DNA from: Paraburkholderia sp. BCC1885
Lineage (GTDB): Bacteria > Pseudomonadota > Gammaproteobacteria > Burkholderiales > Burkholderiaceae
Reading direction: 5' to 3'
NCBI RefSeq assembly: GCF_900996235.1
Contig: NZ_CAAJGM010000199.1
Coordinates: 1 to 64,000, forward strand
DNA length: 64,000 bases
How positions within the stretch are numbered: the stretch's first letter is position 1; every line of letters begins with the position of its first letter. A program made the position numbers and the translations under genes. Shown here piece by piece: positions 7,128 to 15,605 of the stretch. The notes below the pieces were generated by a model, which was not told where the DNA came from, searched no databases, and worked only from the letters and a program-made list of their open reading frames with translations.

Positions 7128-7934
7128 CTATTCAAAGCGCAGATCCCACATCTTCGCCTGGTGTTTCCTGAGACGCTCTTCCATGAATTGAGGAACCACG
7201 TTGCGAAATTTGCCGCCGTCCGCGGACACAATCTCGACCATGCGTGCGATCATCTCGGATGGATCGAGACGCCCTTCTGGATTACCGATCAATCCCTTGT
7301 ACATTTCACGAAGCGCGTCGCTTTTGGTGAAATTGACGTCATCGTCCAGCCAGCGGAATGCGTTTTCCGCCATTGCCTCGTTGAAGCCAGTCAGAAATGC
7401 ACCTGGATTGATGGTTTGAACCTGAATGCCGAACGGCTGCACTTCCTGCTGCATCGCCTCAGCCATTGCTTCAATGGCATGTTTGGTTGCCGCGTACGCC
7501 GAAAAACCCGGCGGGCTGAAGAGACCGCCTACCGACGAAACGAATACGACCTTCGCCCGTTTGCCTGCATATACCCACCGCTTCACGGCCTGCTGGGTTA
7601 GCTGCAACGGCGCGAATACGTTGACTTCGAAATTGTGCCGCACAAGGTGGAGCGGTATTTCCGCAATGGGTCCGCCTTCTCCAATTCCCGCGTTGTTCAC
7701 GAGTACCTCGAAGTCCCAGCCCAATGCATGAGCGACATCGTAGGTGTCGAGCAGATCAAGCTTTTCGACGCGTACGGTATTGAGGCCCAGCCGTGCGACC
7801 TTCTCACGCAGTTGCGTGACCTGTGGCCAGCTCTGCGCTGCGGCGATGACGTTGTGACCAATCTCTCCGAGACCGAGCGCCACACCCTCGCCGAAACCTG
7901 ATCCCGCGCCGGTAATCAAGATCGTTTTTAGCAT
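7128..7934 (-). CDS. Short-chain dehydrogenase/reductase
   Basis: 268 residues from ATG at 7934; the frame is open further up but that part overlaps the upstream gene. The Rossmann motif TGAGSGFG is near residues 7-14, NNAG near 80, and the catalytic Tyr/Lys pair YAATK near 150. A classical SDR that uses NAD(P)H to reduce or oxidise a carbonyl or alcohol. Its start overlaps the stop of the HbpS/GlcG-like gene by 7 bases, so the two are translationally coupled in a minus-strand operon. Substrate unknown. Confidence 0.88.
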   Translation of the reverse strand: MLKTILITGAGSGFGEGVALGLGEIGHNVIAAAQSWPQVTQLREKVARLGLNTVRVEKLDLLDTYDVAHALGWDFEVLVNNAGIGEGGPIAEIPLHLVRHNFEVNVFAPLQLTQQAVKRWVYAGKRAKVVFVSSVGGLFSPPGFSAYAATKHAIEAMAEAMQQEVQPFGIQVQTINPGAFLTGFNEAMAENAFRWLDDDVNFTKSDALREMYKGLIGNPEGRLDPSEMIARMVEIVSADGGKFRNVVPQFMEERLRKHQAKMWDLRFE

Positions 7935-8380
7935 GATGTTTCTCCATCGATGAATGGGTGACCTGGCGACGAGAGTTGTTGAAGCCAGGCCCGTTGTCCC
8001 GCCTCCGCGATTTCCCGATCCTCGTTCACCTGGCCGCCTGACACCCCGATCGCGCCGCACAACTCACCATGCGCGTTGCGAAGCGGCATGCCACCAGCGA
8101 AGGTGACGAGGCCCTCGTTGGTGAATTCAAGGCCGTGTGCAGGAGCGTTCGGTTTGCACACCTCCCAGATCTGCTCGGTGTCGGCTTCGAACAGAACCGA
8201 GGTCCGGGCCTTTCTGATTGCGACATCGATGGCGCCGAGCCATGCGCAATCCATCCGTACGAAGCCTTTCAGATGACCCGCGGCGTCGAGCACCGCGATG
8301 CACGCAGCCACACCAAGTTTCCCCGCGCCGGATTGGGCGGCCCGAATTACGTGATCTGTTTGATCGGAAGAAATATTCAT
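7928..8380 (-). CDS. HbpS/GlcG-like (DUF336) protein
   Basis: 150 residues. The pattern IAVLDAAGHLKGFVRMDCAWLGAIDVAIRKARTSV (residues about 28-62) and GGMPLRNAHGELCGAIGVSGG (about 95-115) is diagnostic for the heme-binding HbpS/GlcG/PduO-C family. Members bind heme or cobalamin, or occur as accessory proteins in catabolic operons. No signal peptide, so cytosolic. Overlaps the following SDR by 7 bases and lies 49 bases downstream of the SnoaL-like gene. Confidence 0.85.
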   Translation of the reverse strand: MNISSDQTDHVIRAAQSGAGKLGVAACIAVLDAAGHLKGFVRMDCAWLGAIDVAIRKARTSVLFEADTEQIWEVCKPNAPAHGLEFTNEGLVTFAGGMPLRNAHGELCGAIGVSGGQVNEDREIAEAGQRAWLQQLSSPGHPFIDGETSC

Positions 8381-8429
8381 CGTTCGCTCGAATGGAACTG
8401 GTTAGGACACGCCAGGTTGCGCAGCCGGC

Positions 8430-8849
8430 TTATTTCCTGCCGATGACGTCGGCGATGCCGCCCGGGAACATCGCGTCGGCCGCAGCGAATACGTTGAGCG
8501 CTTCGCGCAGCAGGATGATCTTGCCGTTCGCGACCGTGCAGTGTCCGAAGAAGCGCTGGTGAACGACTTTTCCGGAGATGCCTGACTTGTGATCGATCGT
8601 GTATTCGCCATAAGCCTGATCGGGCGTGTCGATGTAAATCCGCACGTCAACAAAACGAAAGCCCGGATACATCTGTTCATGCAGAAAATTCAGAAACGAA
8701 CCGATATTCGTTGGCCCCTGGTAACGTGGTTCCACACCGAGATCGGACAGATACGGCAATTCGAGGGCACCGTGCTCGGCAAAGAGCGCCGCAGACTCCA
8801 ACGCGTTTCCATCGATGTACGCCTGCAGCAATTCTTTTGCGGTTTTCAT
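8430..8849 (-). CDS. SnoaL/NTF2-like nuclear transport factor 2 family protein
   Basis: 139 residues from ATG at 8849; codons upstream to 9062 overlap the next gene and are ignored. MKTAKELLQAYIDGNALESAALFAEHGALELPYL is the typical first helix and strand of ketosteroid-isomerase-like small enzymes, and GKIILLREALNVFAAADAMFPGG is the typical end. Cytosolic. It belongs to the minus-strand operon between the flavoprotein and the HbpS-like protein; a second member of the same superfamily heads the operon (10635-11018). Substrate not visible. Confidence 0.85.
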   Translation of the reverse strand: MKTAKELLQAYIDGNALESAALFAEHGALELPYLSDLGVEPRYQGPTNIGSFLNFLHEQMYPGFRFVDVRIYIDTPDQAYGEYTIDHKSGISGKVVHQRFFGHCTVANGKIILLREALNVFAAADAMFPGGIADVIGRK

Positions 8850-8973
8850 GATCAAGCCTCCTCGGCATGTTGGACAGCAGACCTGGATGAGAGCGTCGCG
8901 GCATACCTCTACCGCGTTGAGATTCAGGCCGGTTAGCGAAACGAAAACGGTCAATGGGGATGTCGGTGCACTG

Positions 8974-10605
8974 TCAAATGCCCGCCAGCACCTGATGCAC
9001 CATATGAACGACGATCGAACCTTCTCCAACCGCCGACGCAACGCGCTTGACGTTCCCCGCACGAGCGTCGCCTACGGCGAAGACGCCGGGCAGACTGGTT
9101 TCGAGCATGTAAGGACGTCGCGAGAGCGGCCACGGCTGGGGCGGCGCGATGTTTTCCAGGTCCCGGCCAGTGAGAACAAAGCCTCTTGGATCCAGCGACA
9201 CACATCCGGAAAGCCATCCGGTTTTCGGTGAAGCTCCCGTCATCACAAACACGTGGCGCAGTGGCTGCGTCGTCACGTCGCCGGTCGTCTTGTCGATCCA
9301 GGTGACTTCCTGCAGATGTTCGTCACCGCTCAAGCCAGCCAGTTCGCAGCAGAAGCGCACTCGAATAAGCGGGTTTTCTTCGATGCGCTGTATCAGATAG
9401 CGCGACATGGTGTCCGCCAGACTGTGCGAGCGGATCATCATTTCAACGCCCGCCGTGTTCTGTGCAAGAAACACGGCGGCCTGCCCAGCGGAATTGCCGC
9501 CGCCGACGACGATCACATGTTCGTCCTTGCACAATTGCGCTTCCATGAAGGTGGCGTTGTAATAGATGCCGCGGCCGGCGAATCGATCGATGTTGGGTAA
9601 TGCCGGCTGGTTGTACGAGGCACCCGTGGCGAGCACGATGGCGCGGGTCGGTATTTGCTGGCCGTCGTCGAGCGAGATCCGGTACGGACGCTCAGTGCAG
9701 TCCAGACTCGCGACCGTGCGCGCCACCATGATTTGCGCACCGAACTTCTCCGACTGTGCGATTGCGCTTCTCGCCAGTTCATGGCCGGACAGCCCGGTCG
9801 GGAATCCAAGGTAGTTTTCGATTCTCGAGCTGGAGCCTGCCTGCCCGCCGGGCGCCGCTCGCTCGATCACGAGCACGTCGAGCCCTTCGGAGGCCGCATA
9901 GACCGCAGCGGCCAGTCCCGCGGGTCCAGCGCCGACAATCACGACGTCGCGCACCTGCGAATCGTCGATGTTCTCGTTGAAACCCAACGTCTCGGCCACT
10001 TCGCGCTGCGTCGGGTTTCTCAACACCTTGCCGTTATTGCAGATCACGACGGGAATATCGTCGCTGCACACGCCGAAGCGGTCGAGCATCTCCTGAGACA
10101 TACGATCGGCGTCAAGGTCGACATAGGCGAAAGGATGACCATCGCGAGTCAGAAATTCTCTGAGGGCGAGGGTTGCAGCCGAATAACGTGAGCCCAGAAT
10201 GAGCACGTTACCGTGGCCGTTGGTGGAGAGCGAAAGACGGCGAGCGAGAAACGCGTTCATGAAGATATCACTCAGTTCCGCGTCCTTGCCGATGAGCGTG
10301 CGCAGATCCTCTGCGCTCAGCTCGAGCAGGTTGGATGCTTCGACGGCCTGGCATCGATAGATCGAACGCCTGCCCGCGATCATCAGCAATTCCCCCGAAA
10401 ACTGACCCGCGAAGTAGGTGGTCACGGTTTGTTCGCTGCCGCCCGCGAGTGAAATGATCCTGATCGCGCCTTCGATCACGATGTACACGGGTGGTGTGTC
10501 GTCGCCCGGCTCGTAGAGCACTTCGCCTTGCGCTGCCTGTCGCGTCTTCGTGAAGACGCGCACCCGTTCAAGCTGCGATTCGGTGAGGATTGGCGCGTAA
10601 GACAT
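8974..10605 (-). CDS. Thioredoxin-reductase-like flavoprotein with N-terminal cyclic-nucleotide-binding domain
   Basis: 543 residues from ATG at 10605 (Shine-Dalgarno AGGAGG upstream). Residues about 15-125 form a cNMP-binding/Crp-like beta roll (GEVLYEPGDDTPPVYIVIEG). Residues about 130-215 look like a thioredoxin or glutaredoxin-fold adaptor (NVLILGSRYSAATLALREFL). Residues about 220-543 are a two-dinucleotide-binding flavoprotein (VVIVGAGPAGLAAAVYA for FAD; VIVVGGGNSAGQAA for NAD(P)H; GVFAVGDARAGNVKRVASAVGEG at the end). The redox CxxC expected before the NAD(P) motif is absent: the sequence is FMEAQLCKDE with one cysteine. It is therefore not a classical thioredoxin reductase. Confidence 0.9.
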   Translation of the reverse strand: MSYAPILTESQLERVRVFTKTRQAAQGEVLYEPGDDTPPVYIVIEGAIRIISLAGGSEQTVTTYFAGQFSGELLMIAGRRSIYRCQAVEASNLLELSAEDLRTLIGKDAELSDIFMNAFLARRLSLSTNGHGNVLILGSRYSAATLALREFLTRDGHPFAYVDLDADRMSQEMLDRFGVCSDDIPVVICNNGKVLRNPTQREVAETLGFNENIDDSQVRDVVIVGAGPAGLAAAVYAASEGLDVLVIERAAPGGQAGSSSRIENYLGFPTGLSGHELARSAIAQSEKFGAQIMVARTVASLDCTERPYRISLDDGQQIPTRAIVLATGASYNQPALPNIDRFAGRGIYYNATFMEAQLCKDEHVIVVGGGNSAGQAAVFLAQNTAGVEMMIRSHSLADTMSRYLIQRIEENPLIRVRFCCELAGLSGDEHLQEVTWIDKTTGDVTTQPLRHVFVMTGASPKTGWLSGCVSLDPRGFVLTGRDLENIAPPQPWPLSRRPYMLETSLPGVFAVGDARAGNVKRVASAVGEGSIVVHMVHQVLAGI

Positions 10606-10634
10606 GACAGCCTCCTGTGCAGAGCTCGGAGCCG

Positions 10635-11018
10635 CTAGGCGAAGAACGTATTCAACATTGGGACGTCGGAGATGTAGGTATTGAGTTGACGGATGCGATT
10701 GTCGCGAAGCAGGCAAACGGTCGTCAGATACTCGTCGAGAACGCGGCCGCCGTGCTGCGACGTGTTGTGCAGCATGATCGCGACGTCATCGAGCCCGTAA
10801 AGGACGTGCAGGATCTCGAGATTCACGTCGTTCATCGCGAGTCCATGTGCGCGCTTCATGATGCCGGCCACGCCGACCGCTCTACCCGACACTGCGCTCG
10901 CGCCTGGCAGCGTCCACGAGACGTCCTCGGTCGTGATCGACTTCAGCAAGTCGGCGTCCTGGGCACGCAGGCTTGCGATGAATGTCTGCGCGATCGATTG
11001 CTTTTCCGCTTCAGTCAT
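10635..11018 (-). CDS. SnoaL-like (NTF2 superfamily) protein
   Basis: 127 residues from ATG at 11018, chosen for the GGAGGAAGCC just before it. TEAEKQSIAQTFIASLRAQDADLLKSITTEDVSWTLPG is the family's first helix and strand, and RIRQLNTYISDVPMLNTFF closes the fold. The usual role is a small isomerase, cyclase, hydrolase or a polyketide-type accessory enzyme. It is the promoter-proximal gene of the minus-strand operon 11018-7128, only 29 bases before the flavoprotein. Confidence 0.85.
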   Translation of the reverse strand: MTEAEKQSIAQTFIASLRAQDADLLKSITTEDVSWTLPGASAVSGRAVGVAGIMKRAHGLAMNDVNLEILHVLYGLDDVAIMLHNTSQHGGRVLDEYLTTVCLLRDNRIRQLNTYISDVPMLNTFFA

Positions 11019-11216
11019 GGCTTCCTCCATCAGTAGTGTTATCGGGTCGTTCGGCTGAGGCCGTTGCCCGTAGTCCAATGATGGGATGCCGCCGCGAAAT
11101 ACGCGAATAAAACGATATAAATTGGCGCTAACGCTGCGAAGACCGCCAGGCATGAAATTCGATGACGTGGCGAGCGCCTTTCTACGGCACACGGCTGATC
11201 GCGGTGTGTATGGCAT

Positions 11217-11243
11217 GCGTTAGCAACGCTTAGCAACGCTTTA
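11217..11243. promoter_or_regulatory. Tandem repeat/palindrome in the divergent intergenic region (candidate operator)
   Basis: The 306-base space between two divergent operons (11018 minus, 11325 plus) holds TAGCAACGCT twice in direct tandem (11221-11240). The first copy together with upstream bases forms a perfect inverted repeat GCGTT-AGC-AACGC. This is the kind of site a regulator shared by both operons would bind. No -35/-10 pair is convincing enough to call. Confidence 0.4.
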
Positions 11244-11324
11244 GTTGGTGTCTGCGGAATTGCCCACGAGAATAGGTTTCATCGGACGCGGCTTTCCCTC
11301 GCGTCGGGCCAGCAGGAGCTAGCA

Positions 11325-12296
11325 ATGCGTGCAATGAGAGCCATGCAATTCGGTGCTGAGAGCCTCTTCGTACTGGACGACATTCCGAAGCCGGAGCCGT
11401 CGCCCGATCGGGTTCTTGTCCGCGTCAGCGCAGCGGGCGTGACACCGCTTGATCATACGATCCTGACGGGTCATTTTCCGCAGGCGTCGGCGCCGCTGGT
11501 GCTCGGCAACGAGGGCGCGGGCGTCGTGGAAGCCGGCGGTGACAGACAGTTCCCGAACGGTTCGCGCGTCGTGTTTACAGGCCCGTACGGCGTGTTCGAA
11601 AACGGTTCGTTAAGCGAATGGGTCGCGGTAAAGCGCGACCATCTCTGCGCCATTCCCGACAATGTCGACGATACGGCGGCGGCTGGCCTTCCGGTTGCCT
11701 ATCTGACCGCCCAGATTGCGTTGAGCGCCGCCGGGTTCACGGCCGGAAAGGTGGTGCTCGCGCCTGCAATTGGCGGATCGGTAGGCAATGCCGTCACGCA
11801 ATTGGCGAGAGCTCAAGGTGCGAAACACGCGATTTCATCGAGCTCCAGTCACGCCAAGGCGAATCGCGCCCGCGAACTCGGGTTTCAGGAGGTCGTCGAC
11901 CTGTCGCAGGAAAGCTTGACGGACGGCGTGCGCCGTTTGACAGACGGCTACGGCGTCGACGTCGTGATCGATGCGCTCGGAGGCGATGTACTGAGCGAGG
12001 CACTCGGTCTGCTGGCTCAAGGCGGAAGTCTGACCACACTCGGGTATGCCGCAGGACGAAAGACCACGATCGACGTGACGGATCTGATTTGGAAGGGCGC
12101 GGATATCCGCAGCTTTTTGCTGTTCGCCCAACCACCTTCGGTGTGGGCGAACGCATGGAAAAAGATCGCTGCATTGCTTGCGGCCGGCCAGATCAGGCCG
12201 ATTGTCGCCAGAACATTCCCACTGGAAGAAGCTGCGGAAGCACTGCGGTATCTGGTCGAAGAGCGGCCGCTCGGCCGTGTAGTCGTCACCTTATGA
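11325..12296 (+). CDS. MDR-family quinone oxidoreductase / alcohol dehydrogenase
   Basis: 323 residues with a Shine-Dalgarno AGGAG nine bases upstream. The medium-chain dehydrogenase pattern is clear: an N-terminal GroES-like domain (LVRVSAAGVTPLDHTILTG near 31-49, LGNEGAGVV near 60-68) and a nucleotide-binding domain with APAIGGSVGNAVTQLAR near 147-163 in place of the usual GAAGGVG. No zinc-ligand cysteine/histidine set is seen, so zinc-free NAD(P)H:quinone reductase-type activity is most likely. First gene of the plus-strand operon, divergent from the SnoaL/flavoprotein operon. Confidence 0.88.
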   Translation: MRAMRAMQFGAESLFVLDDIPKPEPSPDRVLVRVSAAGVTPLDHTILTGHFPQASAPLVLGNEGAGVVEAGGDRQFPNGSRVVFTGPYGVFENGSLSEWVAVKRDHLCAIPDNVDDTAAAGLPVAYLTAQIALSAAGFTAGKVVLAPAIGGSVGNAVTQLARAQGAKHAISSSSSHAKANRARELGFQEVVDLSQESLTDGVRRLTDGYGVDVVIDALGGDVLSEALGLLAQGGSLTTLGYAAGRKTTIDVTDLIWKGADIRSFLLFAQPPSVWANAWKKIAALLAAGQIRPIVARTFPLEEAAEALRYLVEERPLGRVVVTL

Positions 12297-12356
12297 GGTT
12301 GTCTTCCACTGCGATGCCCGCCTCGCTGCCGAGCATGCCTGTAAAAGGAGCCCTCC

Positions 12357-12671
12357 ATGATCAAGGTTAGCGTGATGTACCCCAACACCACCGGGGCAAG
12401 GTTCGATCATCAGTATTACCGCGACCGCCACATGCCGCTGGTCAAGGAAAAACTCGCGGATCGGTGCCTGTTCTACACGATCGATAAGGGGCTTGCTGGC
12501 GGATCGCCTGACGCCCCCGCGCCTTACGTCGCAATGTGTCACGTGTTTTGCGAGTCGGCGAAGGCGTTCCATGACGGGATGGCCCTGCACGGCAAAGCGA
12601 TATTCGACGACATCTCCCATTTCACCGATCTGGTCCCGCTCGTTCAGGTCAGCGAAGTCGTGGTCGCATAG
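12357..12671 (+). CDS. EthD family protein
   Basis: 104 residues; AAGGAG lies 8-9 bases upstream. The signature of the EthD dimeric alpha-beta barrel fold is visible: IKVSVMYPNTTGARFDHQYYRDRHMPLVKEKL at the start (FDxxYYxxxHMPL). EthD-like proteins accompany oxidative degradation of ethers and aromatics, or act as small isomerase-like enzymes in quinone chemistry. Follows the quinone oxidoreductase by 60 bases in the same operon. Confidence 0.88.
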   Translation: MIKVSVMYPNTTGARFDHQYYRDRHMPLVKEKLADRCLFYTIDKGLAGGSPDAPAPYVAMCHVFCESAKAFHDGMALHGKAIFDDISHFTDLVPLVQVSEVVVA

Positions 12672-12762
12672 CGGCGACTACCACCGAATAGCGGCGAGAG
12701 CCGTTCACAGCAGCACAACGCGTAGCGGGCAACCCGCGACATCGTCATTCAAGGAGTAAGCC

Positions 12763-13449
12763 ATGAAAGTCCTTTTTGTTATCACCAGTTTCGAAAACGG
12801 CGGCTGGTTGTCGGAGATTACCCATCCTTACTGGCATCTGAGCGAACGCGACGTCGAGGTCGACTTCGCCAGTCCACAAGGCGGCAAGGTGACCTGGTCT
12901 CCGTACAGCGATCCCTATGGCGAAGGAACGACCGAGCCCCACGACGTCGTAAGCAAGGGTTTCCTTTCTGATCCGCAACTGGTGGAGAGACTGAAAACGA
13001 CCCTGGTGCTGCGCGATGTCGATCTCGACCAGTACGACGCTGTGCACGTAGCAGGCGGCCAGGGCGCGACCTTCGATCTTTATCCGAACCCGGAGGTAGG
13101 GAAGGTTCTGGAGCACTTCTGGATGCGCGAGAAAATCGTTGCCGCGATATGCCACGGAGCGATTGCACTCGGCAACGTTCCCGAACTGATTCGTGGCCGG
13201 TCGCTCACCGGCTATCCGGCGGCGCAGGATAGCGAGCTGGAGCGTCTCTTCGGAGCCGGCTTCATCCCGCACTATCCGCAACAGGTGCTCGAAGAAGCTG
13301 GAGCACGCTATCAGGAGGCGGGCACGGACGCACCGTGCGTAGTCATTGATGGAAAGCTGCTGACCGGCCAGAACCAGCAATCCGCTTCCGAATACGGCAT
13401 CGTCCTGTATCACCTGATCTCGGGGCACTCGCCGATGGTCGCCGCATAG
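12763..13449 (+). CDS. DJ-1/PfpI family protein (type 1 glutamine amidotransferase-like)
   Basis: 228 residues, ATG preceded by AAGGAG. VHVAGGQGATFDL near 96-108 and the nucleophile elbow AAICHGAIAL near 127-136 (Cys in ICHG) mark the DJ-1/PfpI superfamily. The length, with an insertion after the elbow, resembles Hsp31-like glyoxalase III or chaperone forms. Probable role in detoxifying reactive aldehydes or in stress protection, which fits the redox enzymes beside it. Cytosolic. Confidence 0.87.
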   Translation: MKVLFVITSFENGGWLSEITHPYWHLSERDVEVDFASPQGGKVTWSPYSDPYGEGTTEPHDVVSKGFLSDPQLVERLKTTLVLRDVDLDQYDAVHVAGGQGATFDLYPNPEVGKVLEHFWMREKIVAAICHGAIALGNVPELIRGRSLTGYPAAQDSELERLFGAGFIPHYPQQVLEEAGARYQEAGTDAPCVVIDGKLLTGQNQQSASEYGIVLYHLISGHSPMVAA

Positions 13450-13527
13450 CTTGCGGCCGTTGATGCATTCGTCCGCGCCCGGGTGGAGCGGGCGCCGAGT
13501 CTCGAAGAAATCCCACCGGAGACGTTC

Positions 13528-13815
13528 ATGTTGTATCTAGTCCATATGCAGGTAGGCATTCCCGCTGGCACAGACCCCGCCGAACTAGAGCGCTTGCAAG
13601 CGGAAGAGCGAATCTTCTCGCACCGGTTGCAAACAGAGGGGACATGGCGGCACTTGTGGCGCGTGACAGGCGAGTTTGCGAACTACAGCGTCTTCGACGT
13701 CGAGTCGCACGATCAATTGCACACGTTGCTCACGTCGTTGCCGCTGTACCGATTCATGACTTTGGTCCATGTCACGCCGCTCGCACATCATCCATCCGCC
13801 ATTGCATCCGACTGA
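13528..13815 (+). CDS. Muconolactone isomerase-like protein
   Basis: 95 residues from ATG at 13528, chosen for the GGAG just upstream. MLYLVHMQVGIPAGTDPAELERLQAEE matches the start of muconolactone delta-isomerase (CatC-like), and GTWRHLWRVTGEFANYSVFDVESHDQLHTLLTSLPL the rest; the length is right for that family. True CatC isomerises muconolactone in the catechol branch of the beta-ketoadipate pathway. No other cat genes are nearby, so this is probably a paralogue used on another substrate. Last gene of the plus-strand operon. Confidence 0.82.
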   Translation: MLYLVHMQVGIPAGTDPAELERLQAEERIFSHRLQTEGTWRHLWRVTGEFANYSVFDVESHDQLHTLLTSLPLYRFMTLVHVTPLAHHPSAIASD

Positions 13816-13868
13816 TCGCGATGACCGATGTCCGGCGACAGGTATCTCGACTGCGGGTACCGGCCGCC

Positions 13869-14870
13869 TTATCGCGCTGGGTCGAGCACAATGACGCCCG
13901 CGACCTGGCGCTCCTCGAGCATCCGGTGCGCTCGAGCTGTTTCGCTCATCGGCATCACGGCAGACATCGGCGCCTTCAGCGAGCCATCGAGCACATGGCG
14001 GACGAGAAAGGTCAGCGCTTCGCGAACCAGTTCCGGCTTCTGGTAATAGACAGGCATGTAGAGGCCGGTCATCGTTTGGGATCGTGGCATCAGTCTGCGC
14101 GGTTCGAATGGTTTGCCAGGCCCACGGGTAGAACCAAATACGATGTAGCGTCCGAATGTCGAGAGACAGTCGAAGTTCTGCTCGAAAATATCTCCACCAA
14201 TCGATTCGAGAATAATGTCGACACCGCGTCCATTCGTAGCCGCCAACACGCTATCCGTCCAGTCTGGTTGTTCGTAGTCGACCGCCAGGTCGGCACCGAG
14301 ATTGCGCGCAAACGCGCGCTTCTCCGGTGTGCTGGCGGTGCCGATCACAAGCCCGGCACCGAGCAGCTTTGCTATCTGGACCGCGATGCTTCCGACTCCT
14401 CCTGCCGCACCCTGAACCAGCACTGTTTCACCCGGCTTGATCTGGGTTGATGCGTTGAGCGCAAGGTACGCTGTGACACCCTGGCCAGGCAGCGATGCGA
14501 TGAGATTGTCTTCCGCTTCTTCAGGTAAGACCACTGCCAAAGCCTCAGGCGCAGCGACGTATTGTGCGTAACCTCCCTTCTCAGGCAGCAGCGCGACGAC
14601 TTTGCATCCTAGCAGGCTGGTGTCGGCATCGGTTCCCGTCTGCACGACACGGCCGACGGCTTGCAAGCCGGTGACGTGCGGCAACATTACGCCTCCCACG
14701 TGGGTTTCCGCGCGTTGATAGATGCCTGAACGTTCGCGTATGTCCGGAAAATTCACCGCACTGGCGCTCACCTCGATCAGGATCTGGTCCGCCTTTGGAA
14801 CCGGGCGATCGATATCCACATACTCAAGTACCTCGGCACCGCCGAAGCGCGCGAACTGAATAGCTTTCAT
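13869..14870 (-). CDS. NADPH:quinone oxidoreductase (zinc-independent MDR)
   Basis: 333 residues, Shine-Dalgarno GGAGAG upstream. The medium-chain reductase pattern includes LIEVSASAVNFPDIRERSGIY near 31-51, VTGLQAVGRV, and the NADPH-binding VLVQGAAGGVGSIAVQIAKLLGA near 142-164. It lacks zinc ligands, as expected for quinone oxidoreductases of the QOR/zeta-crystallin type. It faces the muconolactone-isomerase-like gene tail to tail (54 bases) and is the second enzyme of this class within 3.5 kb, although the two are not close duplicates. Confidence 0.88.
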   Translation of the reverse strand: MKAIQFARFGGAEVLEYVDIDRPVPKADQILIEVSASAVNFPDIRERSGIYQRAETHVGGVMLPHVTGLQAVGRVVQTGTDADTSLLGCKVVALLPEKGGYAQYVAAPEALAVVLPEEAEDNLIASLPGQGVTAYLALNASTQIKPGETVLVQGAAGGVGSIAVQIAKLLGAGLVIGTASTPEKRAFARNLGADLAVDYEQPDWTDSVLAATNGRGVDIILESIGGDIFEQNFDCLSTFGRYIVFGSTRGPGKPFEPRRLMPRSQTMTGLYMPVYYQKPELVREALTFLVRHVLDGSLKAPMSAVMPMSETARAHRMLEERQVAGVIVLDPAR

Positions 14871-14951
14871 GACACTCTCCGCTTGTGGGTCTCAGACGGG
14901 CGTGCCGCCGACTGGCGGCAGGCTGTCGAATTGACCGCAGTCACGGTACAA

Positions 14952-14964
14952 CCCCGCTGCGGGG
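14952..14964. promoter_or_regulatory. Perfect 13-base palindrome upstream of receiver gene
   Basis: CCCCGC-T-GCGGGG lies in the 259-base space between the divergent quinone oxidoreductase (14870) and the receiver gene (15130). It could be an operator or a small hairpin. No T-run follows it. Confidence 0.3.
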
Positions 14965-15129
14965 CTGTCATTACGACAAGAGTTCGCAACGATATATACG
15001 GAAGTGCTAGCGCGAAGCGCGCGGCCACCACGGGCGGCCGCATAACACTATGGTGTATGTTGCTTTTTCAGCCCGAACACCGGCATGCTGAGTGTGTCCG
15101 ACAATATCGCGCTTTCTGGAGAGACCATC

Positions 15130-15510
15130 GTGAATCAGCCGCCGATCGTATCCGTTGTCGACGACAACGAACCGGTGCGCTCAGGAATCGCCAGCTTGCT
15201 GCGTTCATGCGGCTACCACACCACTGAGTTCGAATCGGCGGAGAGCTTTCTGGACGACGCGGGGCTGCGCAATACTGATTGCCTCGTCACCGACATCCGC
15301 CTCGAAGGGATGAGTGGTGTCGATCTCTACACTCAGTTGAACGCGATGCGTTGCCACATCCCAACCATTTTCATTACGTCGTTCGCCGACGCCCGACTTC
15401 GCGAGAGCGTGCTGCGCGACGGTGCGGCAGGCTTCTTCACGAAGCCCGTGGCGGGTTCCCAATTAATTAATTGCATTGAACGTGCATTGGGCGAGCGCGG
15501 GATGACGTGA
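15130..15510 (+). CDS. Single-domain response regulator (receiver only)
   Basis: 126 residues from GTG at 15130. This start is preferred over the ATG at 15085 because GGAGAG sits seven bases before it. Receiver landmarks: acidic pair DD at 11-12, phospho-acceptor D55 in LVTDIRLEG, and K105 in FFTKPV. There is no output domain, so it may be a phosphate sink or an intermediate in a relay. Directly upstream of a FixJ-type regulator and near an orphan PAS kinase (17644). Confidence 0.87.
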   Translation: MNQPPIVSVVDDNEPVRSGIASLLRSCGYHTTEFESAESFLDDAGLRNTDCLVTDIRLEGMSGVDLYTQLNAMRCHIPTIFITSFADARLRESVLRDGAAGFFTKPVAGSQLINCIERALGERGMT

Positions 15511-15605
15511 ATGGGGGAACCGGTGTAATGCGCGATTTTTGTAGTAGAGTTGAAAGCGATGTTCGCTTGTCTGTGAGGATTTGCACAATCATCCGGAGAT
15601 CAAGC

